Assembly: GCF_008801915.1 (NCBI RefSeq)
Contig: NZ_VZOV01000017.1
Location: 61,241-125,240, forward strand
Direction: 5' to 3'
DNA length: 64,000 bases
Source: Cupriavidus gilardii
Lineage (GTDB): Bacteria > Pseudomonadota > Gammaproteobacteria > Burkholderiales > Burkholderiaceae
A model generated the notes under the pieces. It was given only the letters and a program-made list of their open reading frames with translations. It was not told the DNA's origin and made no database searches. Made by a program: the position numbers and the translations under genes. Shown here piece after piece: positions 28,578-38,071 of this stretch. How positions within the stretch are numbered: the stretch's first letter is position 1; each line of letters opens with the position of its first letter.

Positions 28578-30083
28578 ATGATGCACACCACCGCGCCTGC
28601 CGCCGCCGAGCTGCAGGACAGCGCGTCCGTCCACCATGGCAACGCGCTGATCAAGCCGTCGTACGACGAACGGCTGACCAACGAAGACCTGGCGCCGCTG
28701 AAGAAGCAGACCTGGAGCACCTACAACATCTTCGCGTTCTGGATGTCGGACGTGCACAGCGTCGGCGGCTACATCACCGCCGGCAGCCTGTTCGCGCTGG
28801 GCCTGACCAGCTGGCAGGTGCTGATCGCGCTGCTGGTCGGCATCGTCATCGTGCAGTTCTTCTGCAATCTGGTGGCCAAGCCGAGCCAGGTCACCGGCAC
28901 CCCGTATCCGGTGATCTGCCGGGCCTCGTTCGGCGTGCTCGGCGCCAATATTCCGGCGGTGATTCGCGGCCTGATCGCGGTGGCGTGGTACGGCATCCAG
29001 ACGTATCTGGCATCGTCGGCCTTCCTGGTGCTGGCGCTGCATTTCTTCCCGTCGCTGGCGCCCTATGCCGACGTCAAGCTGCATGGCTTCGCCGGGCTGT
29101 CGACGCTCGGCTGGGCCGCGTTCATGACGCTGTGGGTGCTGCAGGCGCTGGTGTTCTGGACCGGCATGGAGACCATCCGCAAGTTCATCGACTGGGCCGG
29201 CCCCGCGGTCTATGTGGTGATGATCCTGCTGGCGATCTGGCTGGTGAACAAGGCCGGCTGGAGCAACGTCAGCTTCACGCTGAGCTTCGTCAAGTACAGC
29301 GGCTGGGAAGCGGTACCGGTGATGCTGACCGCGATCGCGCTGGTGGTGTCGTACTTCTCCGGCCCAATGCTGAACTTCGGCGACTTCTCGCGCTACGCGA
29401 AGGACTTCGGCGCGGTCCGCAAGGGCAACTTCTGGGGGCTGCCGATCAACTTCCTGGGCTTCTCGCTGCTGACCGTGATCACCACCTCGGCCACGCTGCC
29501 GGTATTCGGCAAGCTGATCACCGATCCGGTCGAAACCGTCAGCCATATCGACAGCACGTTCGCGATGGTGCTGGGCGCGCTGACCTTCATGACCGCCACC
29601 ATCGGCATCAATATCGTCGCCAACTTCGTGTCGCCGGCGTTCGACTTCTCCAACGTGTCGCCCAAGCACATCAGCTGGCGCACCGGCGGCATGATCGCCG
29701 CGGTCGGCTCGATCTTCATCACGCCCTGGAATCTGTACAACAACCCACAGGTCATCCACTACACGCTGGACGTGCTGGGCGCCTTCATCGGGCCGCTGTT
29801 CGGCATCCTGATCTCCGACTACTACCTGGTGCGGCGCCAGCAGGTCGACGTCGACGACCTGTACACGATGCGTCCGCAAGGCAAGTACTGGTACACCCGC
29901 GGCTACAACCCGGTGGCGATCGCCACGATGATCCCGGCCGCCATCATCCCGATCCTGTGCGTGGTGGTGCCGGCCTGGCAGGGCCTGGCCAACTACAGCT
30001 GGTTCATCGGCATGGGCATCGCGCTGGTGCTGTACCGCGTGCTGGCGCGCCGCATGATGCCGCATTTCTTCGCGGCCGCCTGA
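28578..30083 (+). CDS. NCS1-family nucleobase/allantoin:cation symporter
   Basis: A 501-residue inner-membrane transporter with about 12 hydrophobic segments. NCS1 signatures are present: NEDLAPLKKQTWSTYNIFAFWMSDVHSVGGY at residues 35-65, CRASFG, and DYYLVRRQQVDVDDLY near the C-terminus. The family carries hydantoins, allantoin, uracil or cytosine. The neighbours (allantoin racemase, PuuE allantoinase) make allantoin the most likely substrate. ATG at 28578 has GAGGAGA upstream (28566-28572). It is the first gene of the cluster and stands behind an operator-like array. Confidence 0.9.
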   Translation: MMHTTAPAAAELQDSASVHHGNALIKPSYDERLTNEDLAPLKKQTWSTYNIFAFWMSDVHSVGGYITAGSLFALGLTSWQVLIALLVGIVIVQFFCNLVAKPSQVTGTPYPVICRASFGVLGANIPAVIRGLIAVAWYGIQTYLASSAFLVLALHFFPSLAPYADVKLHGFAGLSTLGWAAFMTLWVLQALVFWTGMETIRKFIDWAGPAVYVVMILLAIWLVNKAGWSNVSFTLSFVKYSGWEAVPVMLTAIALVVSYFSGPMLNFGDFSRYAKDFGAVRKGNFWGLPINFLGFSLLTVITTSATLPVFGKLITDPVETVSHIDSTFAMVLGALTFMTATIGINIVANFVSPAFDFSNVSPKHISWRTGGMIAAVGSIFITPWNLYNNPQVIHYTLDVLGAFIGPLFGILISDYYLVRRQQVDVDDLYTMRPQGKYWYTRGYNPVAIATMIPAAIIPILCVVVPAWQGLANYSWFIGMGIALVLYRVLARRMMPHFFAAA

Positions 30084-30137
30084 CGCCGCGCCACGACCCA
30101 TTCGACGATCCGACGATCCGACCACCCGACGTTTGCC

Positions 30138-30872
30138 ATGAAGCTGAAGATCATCAATCCCAATACCACGCAAAGCATGACCGACAAGATCGGCCAGTGC
30201 GCCCGCACCGTGGCCTCGCCCGACACGCGCATCGTCGCGGTCAGCCCGCGCATGGGCCCCGCCTCCATCGAGAGCCACTATGACGAGGCGCTGTCGGTGC
30301 CGGGCATCCTCGAGGAGATCCGGCTGGGCGAGGCCGACGGCGTCGACGGCTACGTGATCGCCTGCTTCGGCGATCCGGGGCTGTACGCGGCACGGGAGAT
30401 GGCGCGCGGGCCGGTGATCGGCATCGCCGAGGCCGCGATGCACATGGCCAGCCTGATCGGCACCAGCTTCAGCGTCGTCACCACGCTGGCGCGCACCTGC
30501 AATATCGCGTGGCACCTGGCCGAGCGCTACGGCATGGAACGGTTCTGCCGCAACGTGCACGCCTGCGATCTGCCGGTGCTGGAGCTCGAGCGGCCGGGCT
30601 CGGACGCGCGCCGCATCATCACCGAATCGTGCCGCCAGGCGCTGGCGCAGGACCGCAGCGACTGCATCGTGCTCGGCTGCGCCGGCATGACCGACTTGTG
30701 CGACGAGATCTCCGAGGCAATCGGCGCGCCGGTCATCGACGGCGTGGTGTCGGCGGTCAAGATGGTCGAGTCGCTGGTCGCGATCCGCCTGCGCACCAGC
30801 AAGCGCGGCGACTGGGCCAGGCCCTTGCCGAAGGCCTACGCCGGCATGCTGGCACCGTTCGCGATCAATTGA
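30138..30872 (+). CDS. Allantoin/hydantoin racemase (HpxA/HyuE-like)
   Basis: A 244-residue Asp/Glu/hydantoin racemase family enzyme. It begins MKLKIINPNTTQSM and has the two catalytic cysteines, one in VIACFGDPGLYAARE (about residue 77) and one in VLGCAGMTDL (about 181). Racemisation of (R)- and (S)-allantoin lets both enantiomers enter the pathway. The closeness to puuE and the permease favours allantoin over other hydantoins. It lies 54 bases after the permease. Confidence 0.87.
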   Translation: MKLKIINPNTTQSMTDKIGQCARTVASPDTRIVAVSPRMGPASIESHYDEALSVPGILEEIRLGEADGVDGYVIACFGDPGLYAAREMARGPVIGIAEAAMHMASLIGTSFSVVTTLARTCNIAWHLAERYGMERFCRNVHACDLPVLELERPGSDARRIITESCRQALAQDRSDCIVLGCAGMTDLCDEISEAIGAPVIDGVVSAVKMVESLVAIRLRTSKRGDWARPLPKAYAGMLAPFAIN

Positions 30873-30937
30873 GGCGCGGCCTTCATCGCTTACCTTCATC
30901 GATTTCCGCCTTCATTGATTTCCGCATACCGCAGATC

Positions 30938-31972
30938 ATGTCCACTCCGCTCACTGCTTCCCGCTCGCCGGCCGGTGCCGATGCCGGCCACCCCTATCCC
31001 CGCGACCTGATCGGCTACGGCGCGCGGCCGCCGCATGCCCACTGGCCGGGCGGCGCGCGCGTGGCGCTGCAGTTCGTGCTCAATTACGAAGAAGGCGGCG
31101 AGAACTGCGTGCTGCACGGCGATGCGGCCTCCGAGCAGTTCCTCTCCGAGATCGTCGGCGCGGCGGCCTACCCCGACCGCCACATGAGCATGGAGAGCAT
31201 CTACGAATACGGCTCGCGCGCCGGCGTCTGGCGCATCCTGCGCGAGTTCGAGCAGCGCGGCCTGCCGCTGACCATCTTCGGCGTGTCGATGGCGCTGCAG
31301 CGCCATCCCGAGCTGACCCGCGCCTTCGTCGAGCTGGGCCACGAGATCGCCTGCCATGGCTGGCGCTGGATCCACTACCAGAACATCGACGAGGCCACCG
31401 AGCGCGAGCACATGCGCATCGCGATGCAGATCATCCGCGAGCTGACCGGCAGCGCGCCGCTGGGCTGGTACACCGGCCGCGACAGCCCCAACACGCGGCG
31501 CCTGGTGGTCGAGCACGGCGGCTTCGTCTACGACTCGGACTACTACGGCGACGACCTGCCGTTCTGGACCGAGGTGCGGACGAGCAACGGCGAGACCAGG
31601 CCGCATCTGGTGGTGCCCTACACGCTCGATTCGAACGACATGCGCTTTGCCACGCCGCAGGGCTTCAACACCGGCGAGCAGTTCTTCCAGTACCTGAAGG
31701 ACGCCTTCGACGTGCTGTACGCCGAGGGCGACCCGCAGGGGCTGAACCAGCCGAAGATGCTGTCGATCGGCATGCATTGCCGGCTGCTCGGACGCCCCGG
31801 GCGCTTTCGCGCGCTGCAGCGTTTCCTGGACTACGTGCAGTCGCACGACAAGGTCTGGATCGCACGCCGCATCGATATCGCGCGGCACTGGATCGAGACG
31901 CATCCCTATCCCGGATCGGTACGTGCGCCGATGGCGACGGCCGTACAGGGCGATCTGTCGCTGGCACTCTGA
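30938..31972 (+). CDS. puuE: Allantoinase PuuE (polysaccharide-deacetylase fold, metal-independent)
   Basis: A 344-residue enzyme that opens the hydantoin ring of allantoin to allantoate. It has the NodB-like fold: RDLIGYGARPPHAHWPGGARVALQFVLNYEEGGEN, HEIACHGWRW, and the late SIGMHCRLLGRPGR motif. Start at ATG 30938 gives the normal family length; the longer open frame overlaps the racemase. It acts after the racemase encoded 65 bases upstream. Genes for OHCU decarboxylase or allantoate amidohydrolase are not in the window. Confidence 0.92.
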   Translation: MSTPLTASRSPAGADAGHPYPRDLIGYGARPPHAHWPGGARVALQFVLNYEEGGENCVLHGDAASEQFLSEIVGAAAYPDRHMSMESIYEYGSRAGVWRILREFEQRGLPLTIFGVSMALQRHPELTRAFVELGHEIACHGWRWIHYQNIDEATEREHMRIAMQIIRELTGSAPLGWYTGRDSPNTRRLVVEHGGFVYDSDYYGDDLPFWTEVRTSNGETRPHLVVPYTLDSNDMRFATPQGFNTGEQFFQYLKDAFDVLYAEGDPQGLNQPKMLSIGMHCRLLGRPGRFRALQRFLDYVQSHDKVWIARRIDIARHWIETHPYPGSVRAPMATAVQGDLSLAL

Positions 31973-31989
31973 AGGGGCGGTGCGGATGG

Positions 31990-32053
31990 CTGGATGGCAC
32001 GCGGCCTGGACGACTGGATGGCACGCTGCTGCGCGGATGGCTCGATGGCACGC
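31990..32053 (+). repeat. Three copies of a 13-base motif between puuE and the GntR gene
   Basis: CTGGATGGCACGC at 31990-32002 and 32014-32026, and CTCGATGGCACGC at 32041-32053, spaced 24 and 27 bases apart. The role is unknown; it may be an intergenic repeat or a regulator site. Confidence 0.7.
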
Positions 32054-32197
32054 TGCGCGCATCGTCGCAGTGCCGGGCCCGATCCTTCCATCGGTGCGCG
32101 CCCGGCGGCGTTTCGGACCGGTGCCGCGCGCTTTGTGTACGATATGCGGATCGTTCGTCGCCAATCGCGGTGACAAAGTCCACCGCGCATCGTCACA

Positions 32198-33076
32198 ATG
32201 TCTTCTCTTCGCAAGCCGACCGGCGGCAAGACCGCCGCCGCCTCGGCGCCCACGCCGGCCGGACGCAAGACGGCCGCCGGCAAACCCGCCGCCCGCCGGA
32301 CGTCCGCCCGCGGCGCTGCCTCGCCGGCTGAGGACGCCCACACCATGAACGCCGCCGAGGCCGCTGCCGCCAATGCCGCCGACAGCCCGGAGAACGGCAC
32401 CGCCGAGGCGTCGGCCACCGAGGCCATCTATCTGAGCCTGCTGTCCGCCATCATGGAACACCGGCTGCTGGCCGGCACCAAGCTGGTCGAGGAGCGGCTG
32501 TGCGAAGTCACCGGGGCCAGCCGCGCCCGCATCCGCCAGGTGTTCGCACGGCTTGCCCACGAGAAGCTGGTCACGCTGGTGCCGAACCGGGGCGCCTTCA
32601 TCGCCAGCCCGACGGTCGAGGAAGCGCACCAGGTCTTCCAGACGCGCCAGGTCATCGAGCCCGAGCTCGCCGCCACGCTGGCGCGCCATGCGACGCCGGC
32701 CAAGGTCCGCAGCCTGCAGCGGCACGTGCAGGAAGAGGACGCGGCGCGCGCGCGCGGCGACCGCGCCGCAGTGATCCGGCTATCGGGGGAATTCCATATC
32801 CTGCTGGCGGAAATGGCGGGCAACGCCATCCTGGAGAAGGTCATCCGCGAGATGGTCTCGCTGACCTGCCTGATCATCACGCTGTACGACCGGCCCGGCG
32901 CGCCGGCCTGCCCGGAGCACGAGCACCGCGAGCTGATCGCGGCGATCGAGAAGCGCGACGAGGGCGCGGCTCGCGCGGTGATGCGCGAGCATCTGGAACA
33001 CATCGAAGGGTCGCTGGACCTGACCGTGACCGAGGTCGGGGCGCCGGACTTCTACAGCATCTTCAACAAGGGCTGA
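32198..33076 (+). CDS. GntR-family (FCD subfamily) transcriptional regulator of the allantoin cluster
   Basis: A 292-residue regulator. A low-complexity Ala/Lys/Arg/Pro tail (1-72) precedes the winged-helix domain (about 75-140; LVEERLCEVTGASRARIRQVFARLAHEKLV). The all-helical FCD ligand domain (about 150-275) keeps the metal-binding histidines expected in the family (GEFHILLAEMAGN, EHEHRELIAAIEKRDE). By position and by the operator-like array before the permease it probably controls allantoin uptake and use. The tail is unusually long; an internal ATG at 32345 would shorten it by 49 residues. Confidence 0.85.
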   Translation: MSSLRKPTGGKTAAASAPTPAGRKTAAGKPAARRTSARGAASPAEDAHTMNAAEAAAANAADSPENGTAEASATEAIYLSLLSAIMEHRLLAGTKLVEERLCEVTGASRARIRQVFARLAHEKLVTLVPNRGAFIASPTVEEAHQVFQTRQVIEPELAATLARHATPAKVRSLQRHVQEEDAARARGDRAAVIRLSGEFHILLAEMAGNAILEKVIREMVSLTCLIITLYDRPGAPACPEHEHRELIAAIEKRDEGAARAVMREHLEHIEGSLDLTVTEVGAPDFYSIFNKG

Positions 33077-33087
33077 GCCGCGCGGTA

Positions 33088-33178
33088 CCGAGGATTGAGG
33101 ACCGAGGACCCAGGACCGACTGAGGGTTCGGGACTGAGGGTTCGGGACTGAGGACACGGGACCAGAGGACTCCGGACC
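33088..33178. repeat. Low-complexity GGACCGAGGA-type repeats between gntR and sco
   Basis: Short degenerate repeats of GGACCGAGGA / GGACTGAGGA, with a tandem duplication of ACTGAGGGTTCGGG. It fills the gap between two converging genes; no gene is visible in it. Confidence 0.75.
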
Positions 33179-33203
33179 CATGTCCTGTGGTCGACCGAGG
33201 CGC

Positions 33204-33833
33204 TCAGGACAGCAGCTGCTTCATGTCCTTGACGATCGGCTCGGTGCCCTGGCCGTGGCGAATGAACAGCCGCAGCCGCCCTTCCGGATCGAACACATAG
33301 CTGCCGGCCGAATGGTCGACCGTGTAGTTGCCCGGCGAACTGCCCGGCACCTTGGCGTAGAACACCTTGAAGTCCTTGGTCAACTGGCGCAGCGCGGCCT
33401 CGTCGGCGGGCCGCATGCCCAGGAAGCGCGGATCGAAGGCCGGGACGTACTGGGCCAGCAGCGCCTGCGTGTCGCGCTCAGGATCGACGGTGATGAACAG
33501 CACCTGCACGCGATCGGCGTCGGGGCCGAGCTGCTCCATCACCGTCTTCCACTCGACCATCGTGGTCGGGCAGACGTCCGGGCAATGGGTGTAGCCGAAG
33601 AACATCACCACCGCCTTGCCCTTGAAGTCCGCCAGCGTGCGCTGCTTGCCGGTGTGGTCGGTCAGCTTGAAGTCCTTGCCGAATTCGCTGCCGCCGGTCA
33701 CGTCGATATTCTGGAAGGTGGGCTTCTGCTGGCCGCAGGCGGCCAGGCCCAGCGCCAGCAGCGCGACCAGCAGCAGCTGCCGCAGGTTGGCCAGGGACGG
33801 GAAGACGGACGAGGAAAACGAGGCGGTGCGCAT
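33204..33833 (-). CDS. SCO1/SenC copper chaperone lipoprotein
   Basis: A 209-residue periplasmic lipoprotein that helps load the CuA site of cytochrome oxidase subunit II. The signal ends in lipobox LAAC (about residue 33). The thioredoxin-like domain has the copper-binding CPDVCP motif with the family His in the VDHSAGSYVFD strand. It is the last gene of the minus-strand assembly run SURF1-36094-ctaA-ctaB-sco. Confidence 0.93.
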   Translation of the reverse strand: MRTASFSSSVFPSLANLRQLLLVALLALGLAACGQQKPTFQNIDVTGGSEFGKDFKLTDHTGKQRTLADFKGKAVVMFFGYTHCPDVCPTTMVEWKTVMEQLGPDADRVQVLFITVDPERDTQALLAQYVPAFDPRFLGMRPADEAALRQLTKDFKVFYAKVPGSSPGNYTVDHSAGSYVFDPEGRLRLFIRHGQGTEPIVKDMKQLLS

Positions 33834-33972
33834 GGTGTCGGTTCGGTTTGGGCTTGTCTGCGTGTGCCGGCGAGAGGAGTGGCGCGGCAGGCGCGCCGGC
33901 GGCAGCGGCTAGTATCGCCGATCGCGGCGCACCGGGCGCTGGCCGCGACATCGTGTCGCGGCCGGGCCGCCG

Positions 33973-34914
33973 TCACGCCTGCGGTACGAACTTGAAGTAG
34001 TGGTCGATCAGCAGCGCGGCGAACAGCAGCGACAGATAGAGGATCGAGAAGCGGAAGGTGCGCTGCGCCAGCGCGTCCGAGTACTGCCGGTACAGCTTCC
34101 ACGCGTAGGCCAGGAAGATGCCGCCCAGCACCAGAGCGGCCGCCAGGTAGATGTAGCCGCTCATGCCGTAGACGAACGGCAGCAGCGTCGCCGCGATCAT
34201 CACCAGCGTGTACAGCAGGATGTGCAGCAGCGTGAAGCGCTCGCCGTGCGTGATCGGCAGCATCGGCAGGCCCGACTTCGCGTAGTCGGCGCGGCGGTAC
34301 AGCGCCAGCGCCCAGAAGTGCGGCGGGGTCCAGGTGAAGATGATCAGCACCAGGAACCAGGCCTCGGCCGGCACGTCGCCGGCCACCGCGGCCCAGCCCA
34401 GCGCCGGCGGCATCGCGCCCGACAGGCCGCCGATCACGATGTTCTGCGGCGTGGCGGGCTTGAGCAGGATCGTGTAGACCACCGCGTAGCCGACAAAGGT
34501 GGCGAAAGTCAGCCACATCGTCAGGTCGTTGGTGAACACATGCAGCAGCCACATGCCGGCCCCGCCCAGCACCAGCGAGAACACCAGGATCTGGCTCGTG
34601 CCGATCTCGCCGGTGGCCGACGGACGCCACGCGGTGCGGCGCATCAGCGCGTCGACCTTCTGTTCGACCAGGCAGTTGATGGCAAAGGCGCCGGCGGCCA
34701 GCAGCCAGATGCCGGCGGCGCCGCCGATCAGCACACGCCACGGCACCATGCCCGGCGTGGCCAGGAACATGCCGATGATGGCGCAGAAGACCGCCAGCTG
34801 CGTCACGCGCGGCTTGGTCAGCGCGGCGTACTGGCGGGCGAGGTGGCGCAGCCGGCTTGGCGGTTGCTGAGTCTGGGTAGCGGTGGTGGCCACGGGAGCA
34901 GTCTTGTCTTTCAT
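33973..34914 (-). CDS. ctaB: Protoheme IX farnesyltransferase
   Basis: A 313-residue inner-membrane UbiA-family prenyltransferase converting heme B to heme O. Eight or nine hydrophobic segments; the motifs [26 protein letters not shown] (prenyl diphosphate/Mg binding) and [28 protein letters not shown] are family hallmarks. Its start overlaps the ctaA stop by four bases (ATGA), so the two are translationally coupled. The product is the substrate of CtaA. Confidence 0.95.
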   Translation of the reverse strand: MKDKTAPVATTATQTQQPPSRLRHLARQYAALTKPRVTQLAVFCAIIGMFLATPGMVPWRVLIGGAAGIWLLAAGAFAINCLVEQKVDALMRRTAWRPSATGEIGTSQILVFSLVLGGAGMWLLHVFTNDLTMWLTFATFVGYAVVYTILLKPATPQNIVIGGLSGAMPPALGWAAVAGDVPAEAWFLVLIIFTWTPPHFWALALYRRADYAKSGLPMLPITHGERFTLLHILLYTLVMIAATLLPFVYGMSGYIYLAAALVLGGIFLAYAWKLYRQYSDALAQRTFRFSILYLSLLFAALLIDHYFKFVPQA

Positions 34915-36083
34915 GAGGCGCGCGCCGTGTCGGCCGGGCGATTTGCGCCGGCGGCATCGGGAGCCGGGGCGTCATGAGCGGCAGCGGGGGCGCGATCGAA
35001 GGAACCGGGGGCCGCGGCGGTGGCGGCGCGGGTCGCAAGCCCTATATTGTAATTGAGCCTGACCAACAGCATCAGCAGCACCGCCGCGCCGCCATTGTGG
35101 GCGACTGCCGGCAAAAGCGGCCAATCGAGCACGATATTCGACAAACCGGTCGCCAACTGCAGCACCAGCACGGCCAGCAGCCAGTGCGAGGCGCGCGCCA
35201 GCGGCGCAAAGCGGCGCGTGCGCAGCGCAAACCAGGCCAGATAGCCGAGCACCACCACCGCGAAGCCGCGGTGCACCCAGTGAATGGCCACCAGCGCCGA
35301 ATGCGGGATGTAGTCGCCGTCGGCCGTCATGCCCAGTTGCCGCCACAGCGTAAAGCCATGGCGGAAGTCCATCTCGGGAATCCACTGCCCGTTGCACAGC
35401 GGGAAATCGGTGCAGGCCAACACCGCGTAGTTGGTGCTGACCCAGCCGCCCAGGAAGATCTGGATCGTCAGCAGCGCCAGCGCGATCCGCCCCGGCCAGC
35501 GCAGGGCCGCCGCGGCTGGCGCGATCGCGCGCGGCGGGTCGCTGCGCGAGCCCAGCCAGATCAGCGCCGCCAGCAACGCCATGCCCAGCAGCAGATGGGT
35601 CACCACGATGATCGGCTGCAGCTTCAGCGTGACCGTGAAGGCGCCGAACGCGCCCTGCACGCAGACCAGCACCAGCACGCCGGTGGCGAACCACGGCGAC
35701 TGCTTCAGCTCGCGGCGCTTGCTCCAGGCCAGCACCACCAGCGCGATGATCAGCACGCCGACCGCCATCGCAAAGTACCGGTGCAGCATCTCGATCCAGG
35801 CCTTGGCCCAGGTCACCGGCCCGCTGGGCAGCGCCGTCTCCGCGGCGCGAATGTGTTCGACGGCCGCATAGGGGTTCGAATGGCCGTAGCAGCCGGGCCA
35901 GTCGGGGCAGCCCAGGCCCGAGTCCGTCAGCCGCGTAAAGCTGCCGAACATGATCAGGTCCAGCGTCAGGAACGCGGTGATCCAGACCAGCTTGCGGTAT
36001 TTGTCGCGGCTGCCGCGGGCCAGCACATAGCTGAGCGGCAGCAACGCCAGCAGCAGGCCGATCAGGGCGAGTTGAGTCAGCAT
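34911..36083 (-). CDS. ctaA: Heme A synthase (Cox15/CtaA)
   Basis: A 390-residue inner-membrane enzyme oxidising heme O to heme A. Eight transmembrane segments; conserved features are [17 protein letters not shown] near residue 51, the heme-ligand histidines in [28 protein letters not shown] and AHNGGAA, and the second cysteine pair [11 protein letters not shown]. The C-terminal tail is Ala/Pro-rich. It lies between the 219-residue membrane protein and ctaB. Confidence 0.95.
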   Translation of the reverse strand: MLTQLALIGLLLALLPLSYVLARGSRDKYRKLVWITAFLTLDLIMFGSFTRLTDSGLGCPDWPGCYGHSNPYAAVEHIRAAETALPSGPVTWAKAWIEMLHRYFAMAVGVLIIALVVLAWSKRRELKQSPWFATGVLVLVCVQGAFGAFTVTLKLQPIIVVTHLLLGMALLAALIWLGSRSDPPRAIAPAAAALRWPGRIALALLTIQIFLGGWVSTNYAVLACTDFPLCNGQWIPEMDFRHGFTLWRQLGMTADGDYIPHSALVAIHWVHRGFAVVVLGYLAWFALRTRRFAPLARASHWLLAVLVLQLATGLSNIVLDWPLLPAVAHNGGAAVLLMLLVRLNYNIGLATRAATAAAPGSFDRAPAAAHDAPAPDAAGANRPADTARAS

Positions 36084-36093
36084 GGGCCCTCCA

Positions 36094-36753
36094 TCAGCCG
36101 ATGCGGTTGTACTTGAGCAAGCGGCTGAGGTCCGAATGCACCTTCTTCGGGTCCGGGTCCTTCGGGAACCGCATCATCAGATTGCCGAGCGGATCGACCA
36201 GATACAGCGTTGCCTCCGCCGGCTGGCCCTCGGCGGCCGGCAGCCAGCCGCGGATCTGCTCGCGGGGCATGCGCAGGAAGCGTACGCCGGCATAGGGCTC
36301 GTTATACGCGGCGGTCAGGCGCGGATCGATCGGTCCGTCATCGCTGATCAGCCAGACCGGCACGATGCGCTCGCGCTCCTTGCCCTGCCCGGCCCGGATC
36401 TGCCGGATCGTGAACAGCCGCTTCGCGCACGCCTCGTCGCAGGCGGCGCTGTCGGTCGACACCAGCAGCCATTTGCCCTTGAAGTCCTGCAGCGGCACCG
36501 GCTGGCCGCGCTCGTCCGTCACCTGTACGGCCGGGGCCGGGCGCTGCGGCTCGATCAGCGTGCCGTAGTTGGTCTGCCCGCCGGCGGGCCGGAACACGTA
36601 GTAGGTCAGATACGAGGCGATGACCGGCGAAGCGCAGACCAGCAGCAGCAACAGCATCTGGATCCGGCCGCGGCGCGTGCGGGCATCGATGCGCGGATCG
36701 CTGCGGGAGTCTTGCGGCGCGGCCGGCTTGGCCGTGGCGGGATCGGAAGGCAT
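36094..36753 (-). CDS. Single-pass membrane protein of the cox assembly cluster
   Basis: A 219-residue protein with a cytoplasmic Arg/Pro-rich start, one transmembrane segment (about residues 32-53) and a periplasmic thioredoxin/SCO-like domain. The domain has PLQDFKGKWLLVSTDSAACDEACAKRLFTIRQIR, where the CDEAC pair resembles a SCO CxxxC copper or redox site. Homologues occur between SURF1 and ctaA in many Burkholderiales, often annotated only as cox-associated. A role in oxidase assembly is inferred. The gap to ctaA is 10 bases. Confidence 0.85.
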   Translation of the reverse strand: MPSDPATAKPAAPQDSRSDPRIDARTRRGRIQMLLLLLVCASPVIASYLTYYVFRPAGGQTNYGTLIEPQRPAPAVQVTDERGQPVPLQDFKGKWLLVSTDSAACDEACAKRLFTIRQIRAGQGKERERIVPVWLISDDGPIDPRLTAAYNEPYAGVRFLRMPREQIRGWLPAAEGQPAEATLYLVDPLGNLMMRFPKDPDPKKVHSDLSRLLKYNRIG

Positions 36754-36771
36754 GAATAGTCGTGGGAGTGA

Positions 36772-37602
36772 TTAATCGTCGTGGCGGGCAGCGCCCGCGG
36801 GGGCCGTGCCGGCATCTGGGGGTCCGGCCAGCCGCCGGGCACGCCGCCAGGTCAGCGCGACCAGCAATACCAGCGTCAGCGCGGCCAGACCATACCACTG
36901 AAAGGCATAGCCGTAGTGGCGCTCGACACCCAGGTCGGCGCTCGCCCAGTCGCGCGCCAGGCCGTCGCCGCTGTCGCTGCGCTGCTGCAGCACGAAGGGT
37001 TGCAGCGGCGTACCGAGTTCGGCGGCGAAGGCGCCCAGGTCCAGGTTCTGCCGGATGCGTTCGCCGCGCTGGGCGTCCGGGCTGCCGAGTTGATAGACCT
37101 TCGGCACATCGGCCAGTGCCACACCCTGCAGGGTCACCGTGCCCTCCGGCGTCGGAAACGGCGCGATGCGCGTGCGGTCCTGCGCATCGCGCGGCAGCCA
37201 GCCGCGCAGCACCAGCACGGCGCGGGGCGCGGCCGTGCCGGGCGCGGCGCGCGTGTCGCCGGCGCCCGCGGCATCGTCCAGCCGCAGCGGCGTCAGCACC
37301 AGGAAACCGGAGCGGCTGTCCTGCCCGTTGCCGTGCGGACGGTTTTCCAGCAGCACGGTGTGGGCCGGATCGAACCGGCCGCGCACGACAATCTTGCGCG
37401 AGACCAGTTCGGCCGCGGGCAGCGGCGGCGGCGCCGTGCCGATCCGCAGCGGCGGCGCGTCGGCCAGCGCACGCAGCCGCTCGGCGCGCACGATCTTGTC
37501 GTGGGCCCGGCCGAGCTGCCAGTTGCCCAGCGCACAGGTGACCGCGATGACGACCAGCGCCGCCACCGTGGGCACCGGGCTCAGGGCGCGCAGCAGCGTC
37601 AT
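36772..37602 (-). CDS. SURF1-family cytochrome oxidase assembly protein
   Basis: A 276-residue membrane protein with two transmembrane segments: N-terminal (about 10-28) and C-terminal (about 237-257, near GYAFQWYGLAALTLVLLVALTW). Between them is a periplasmic domain with RGRFDPAHTVLLENRPHG, LVLRGWLPRD and the RHYGYAFQWYGLA signature. SURF1 supports heme A insertion into subunit I. ATG at 37602 begins just before the first membrane segment. Confidence 0.92.
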   Translation of the reverse strand: MTLLRALSPVPTVAALVVIAVTCALGNWQLGRAHDKIVRAERLRALADAPPLRIGTAPPPLPAAELVSRKIVVRGRFDPAHTVLLENRPHGNGQDSRSGFLVLTPLRLDDAAGAGDTRAAPGTAAPRAVLVLRGWLPRDAQDRTRIAPFPTPEGTVTLQGVALADVPKVYQLGSPDAQRGERIRQNLDLGAFAAELGTPLQPFVLQQRSDSGDGLARDWASADLGVERHYGYAFQWYGLAALTLVLLVALTWRRARRLAGPPDAGTAPAGAARHDD

Positions 37603-37680
37603 CGCTGGAACGGCCGGAGCGGCGGGAACGGCCGCGGGAACGCGGTGCGATAATGGCGCACCACTGTCCCGACCGCCGCC

Positions 37681-37893
37681 ATGCGCATCGTCATCGTCAT
37701 TGCCTTCATCCTGATCGTCTCCAGCCTGGCCTCCGCCCTGTTCTTCATGATGCGCGACCGCGGCAAGTCGAGCGCGCATATGGTCCGTTCGCTGACCGTA
37801 CGTGTCGGCCTGTCGATCGCGCTGTTCCTGTTCATCCTGTTCTCGTACTGGATGGGATGGATCGAGAGCACGGGCATCCGCACGGGGCCATAG
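37681..37893 (+). CDS. DUF2909 twin-transmembrane small protein
   Basis: A 70-residue membrane protein with two hydrophobic helices (about 2-23 and 40-62) and a short basic loop. Proteins of this type are found in the cox cluster of Burkholderiales; function unknown. It is the only plus-strand gene within the cox region, divergent from SURF1 and converging on coxC. Confidence 0.88.
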   Translation: MRIVIVIAFILIVSSLASALFFMMRDRGKSSAHMVRSLTVRVGLSIALFLFILFSYWMGWIESTGIRTGP

Positions 37894-37932
37894 CGCCAAG
37901 GCATGGCAGTGGGCGCCTTCGGCATGGCGAAC

Positions 37933-37980
37933 AAAAAGCAAGCGCCGCAGGGATGGGATTCCTGCGGCGCTTGCTTTTTT
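37933..37980. terminator. Strong bidirectional terminator
   Basis: A perfect 19-bp inverted repeat (37933-37951 and 37961-37979), starting AAAAAGCAAGCGCCGC and ending GCTTTTT, with a 9-base loop. It gives T-runs on both strands and serves the small plus-strand gene and coxC from the other side. Confidence 0.92.
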
Positions 37981-38071
37981 GTGCTGGCAGGGAATGCTCG
38001 GCAATCCCGCATTCTAAAGGACGAAGGGGGCGCGAAGCGCCCCCGTTTCCCTTCCTTCGAGCCGTGTCCGC

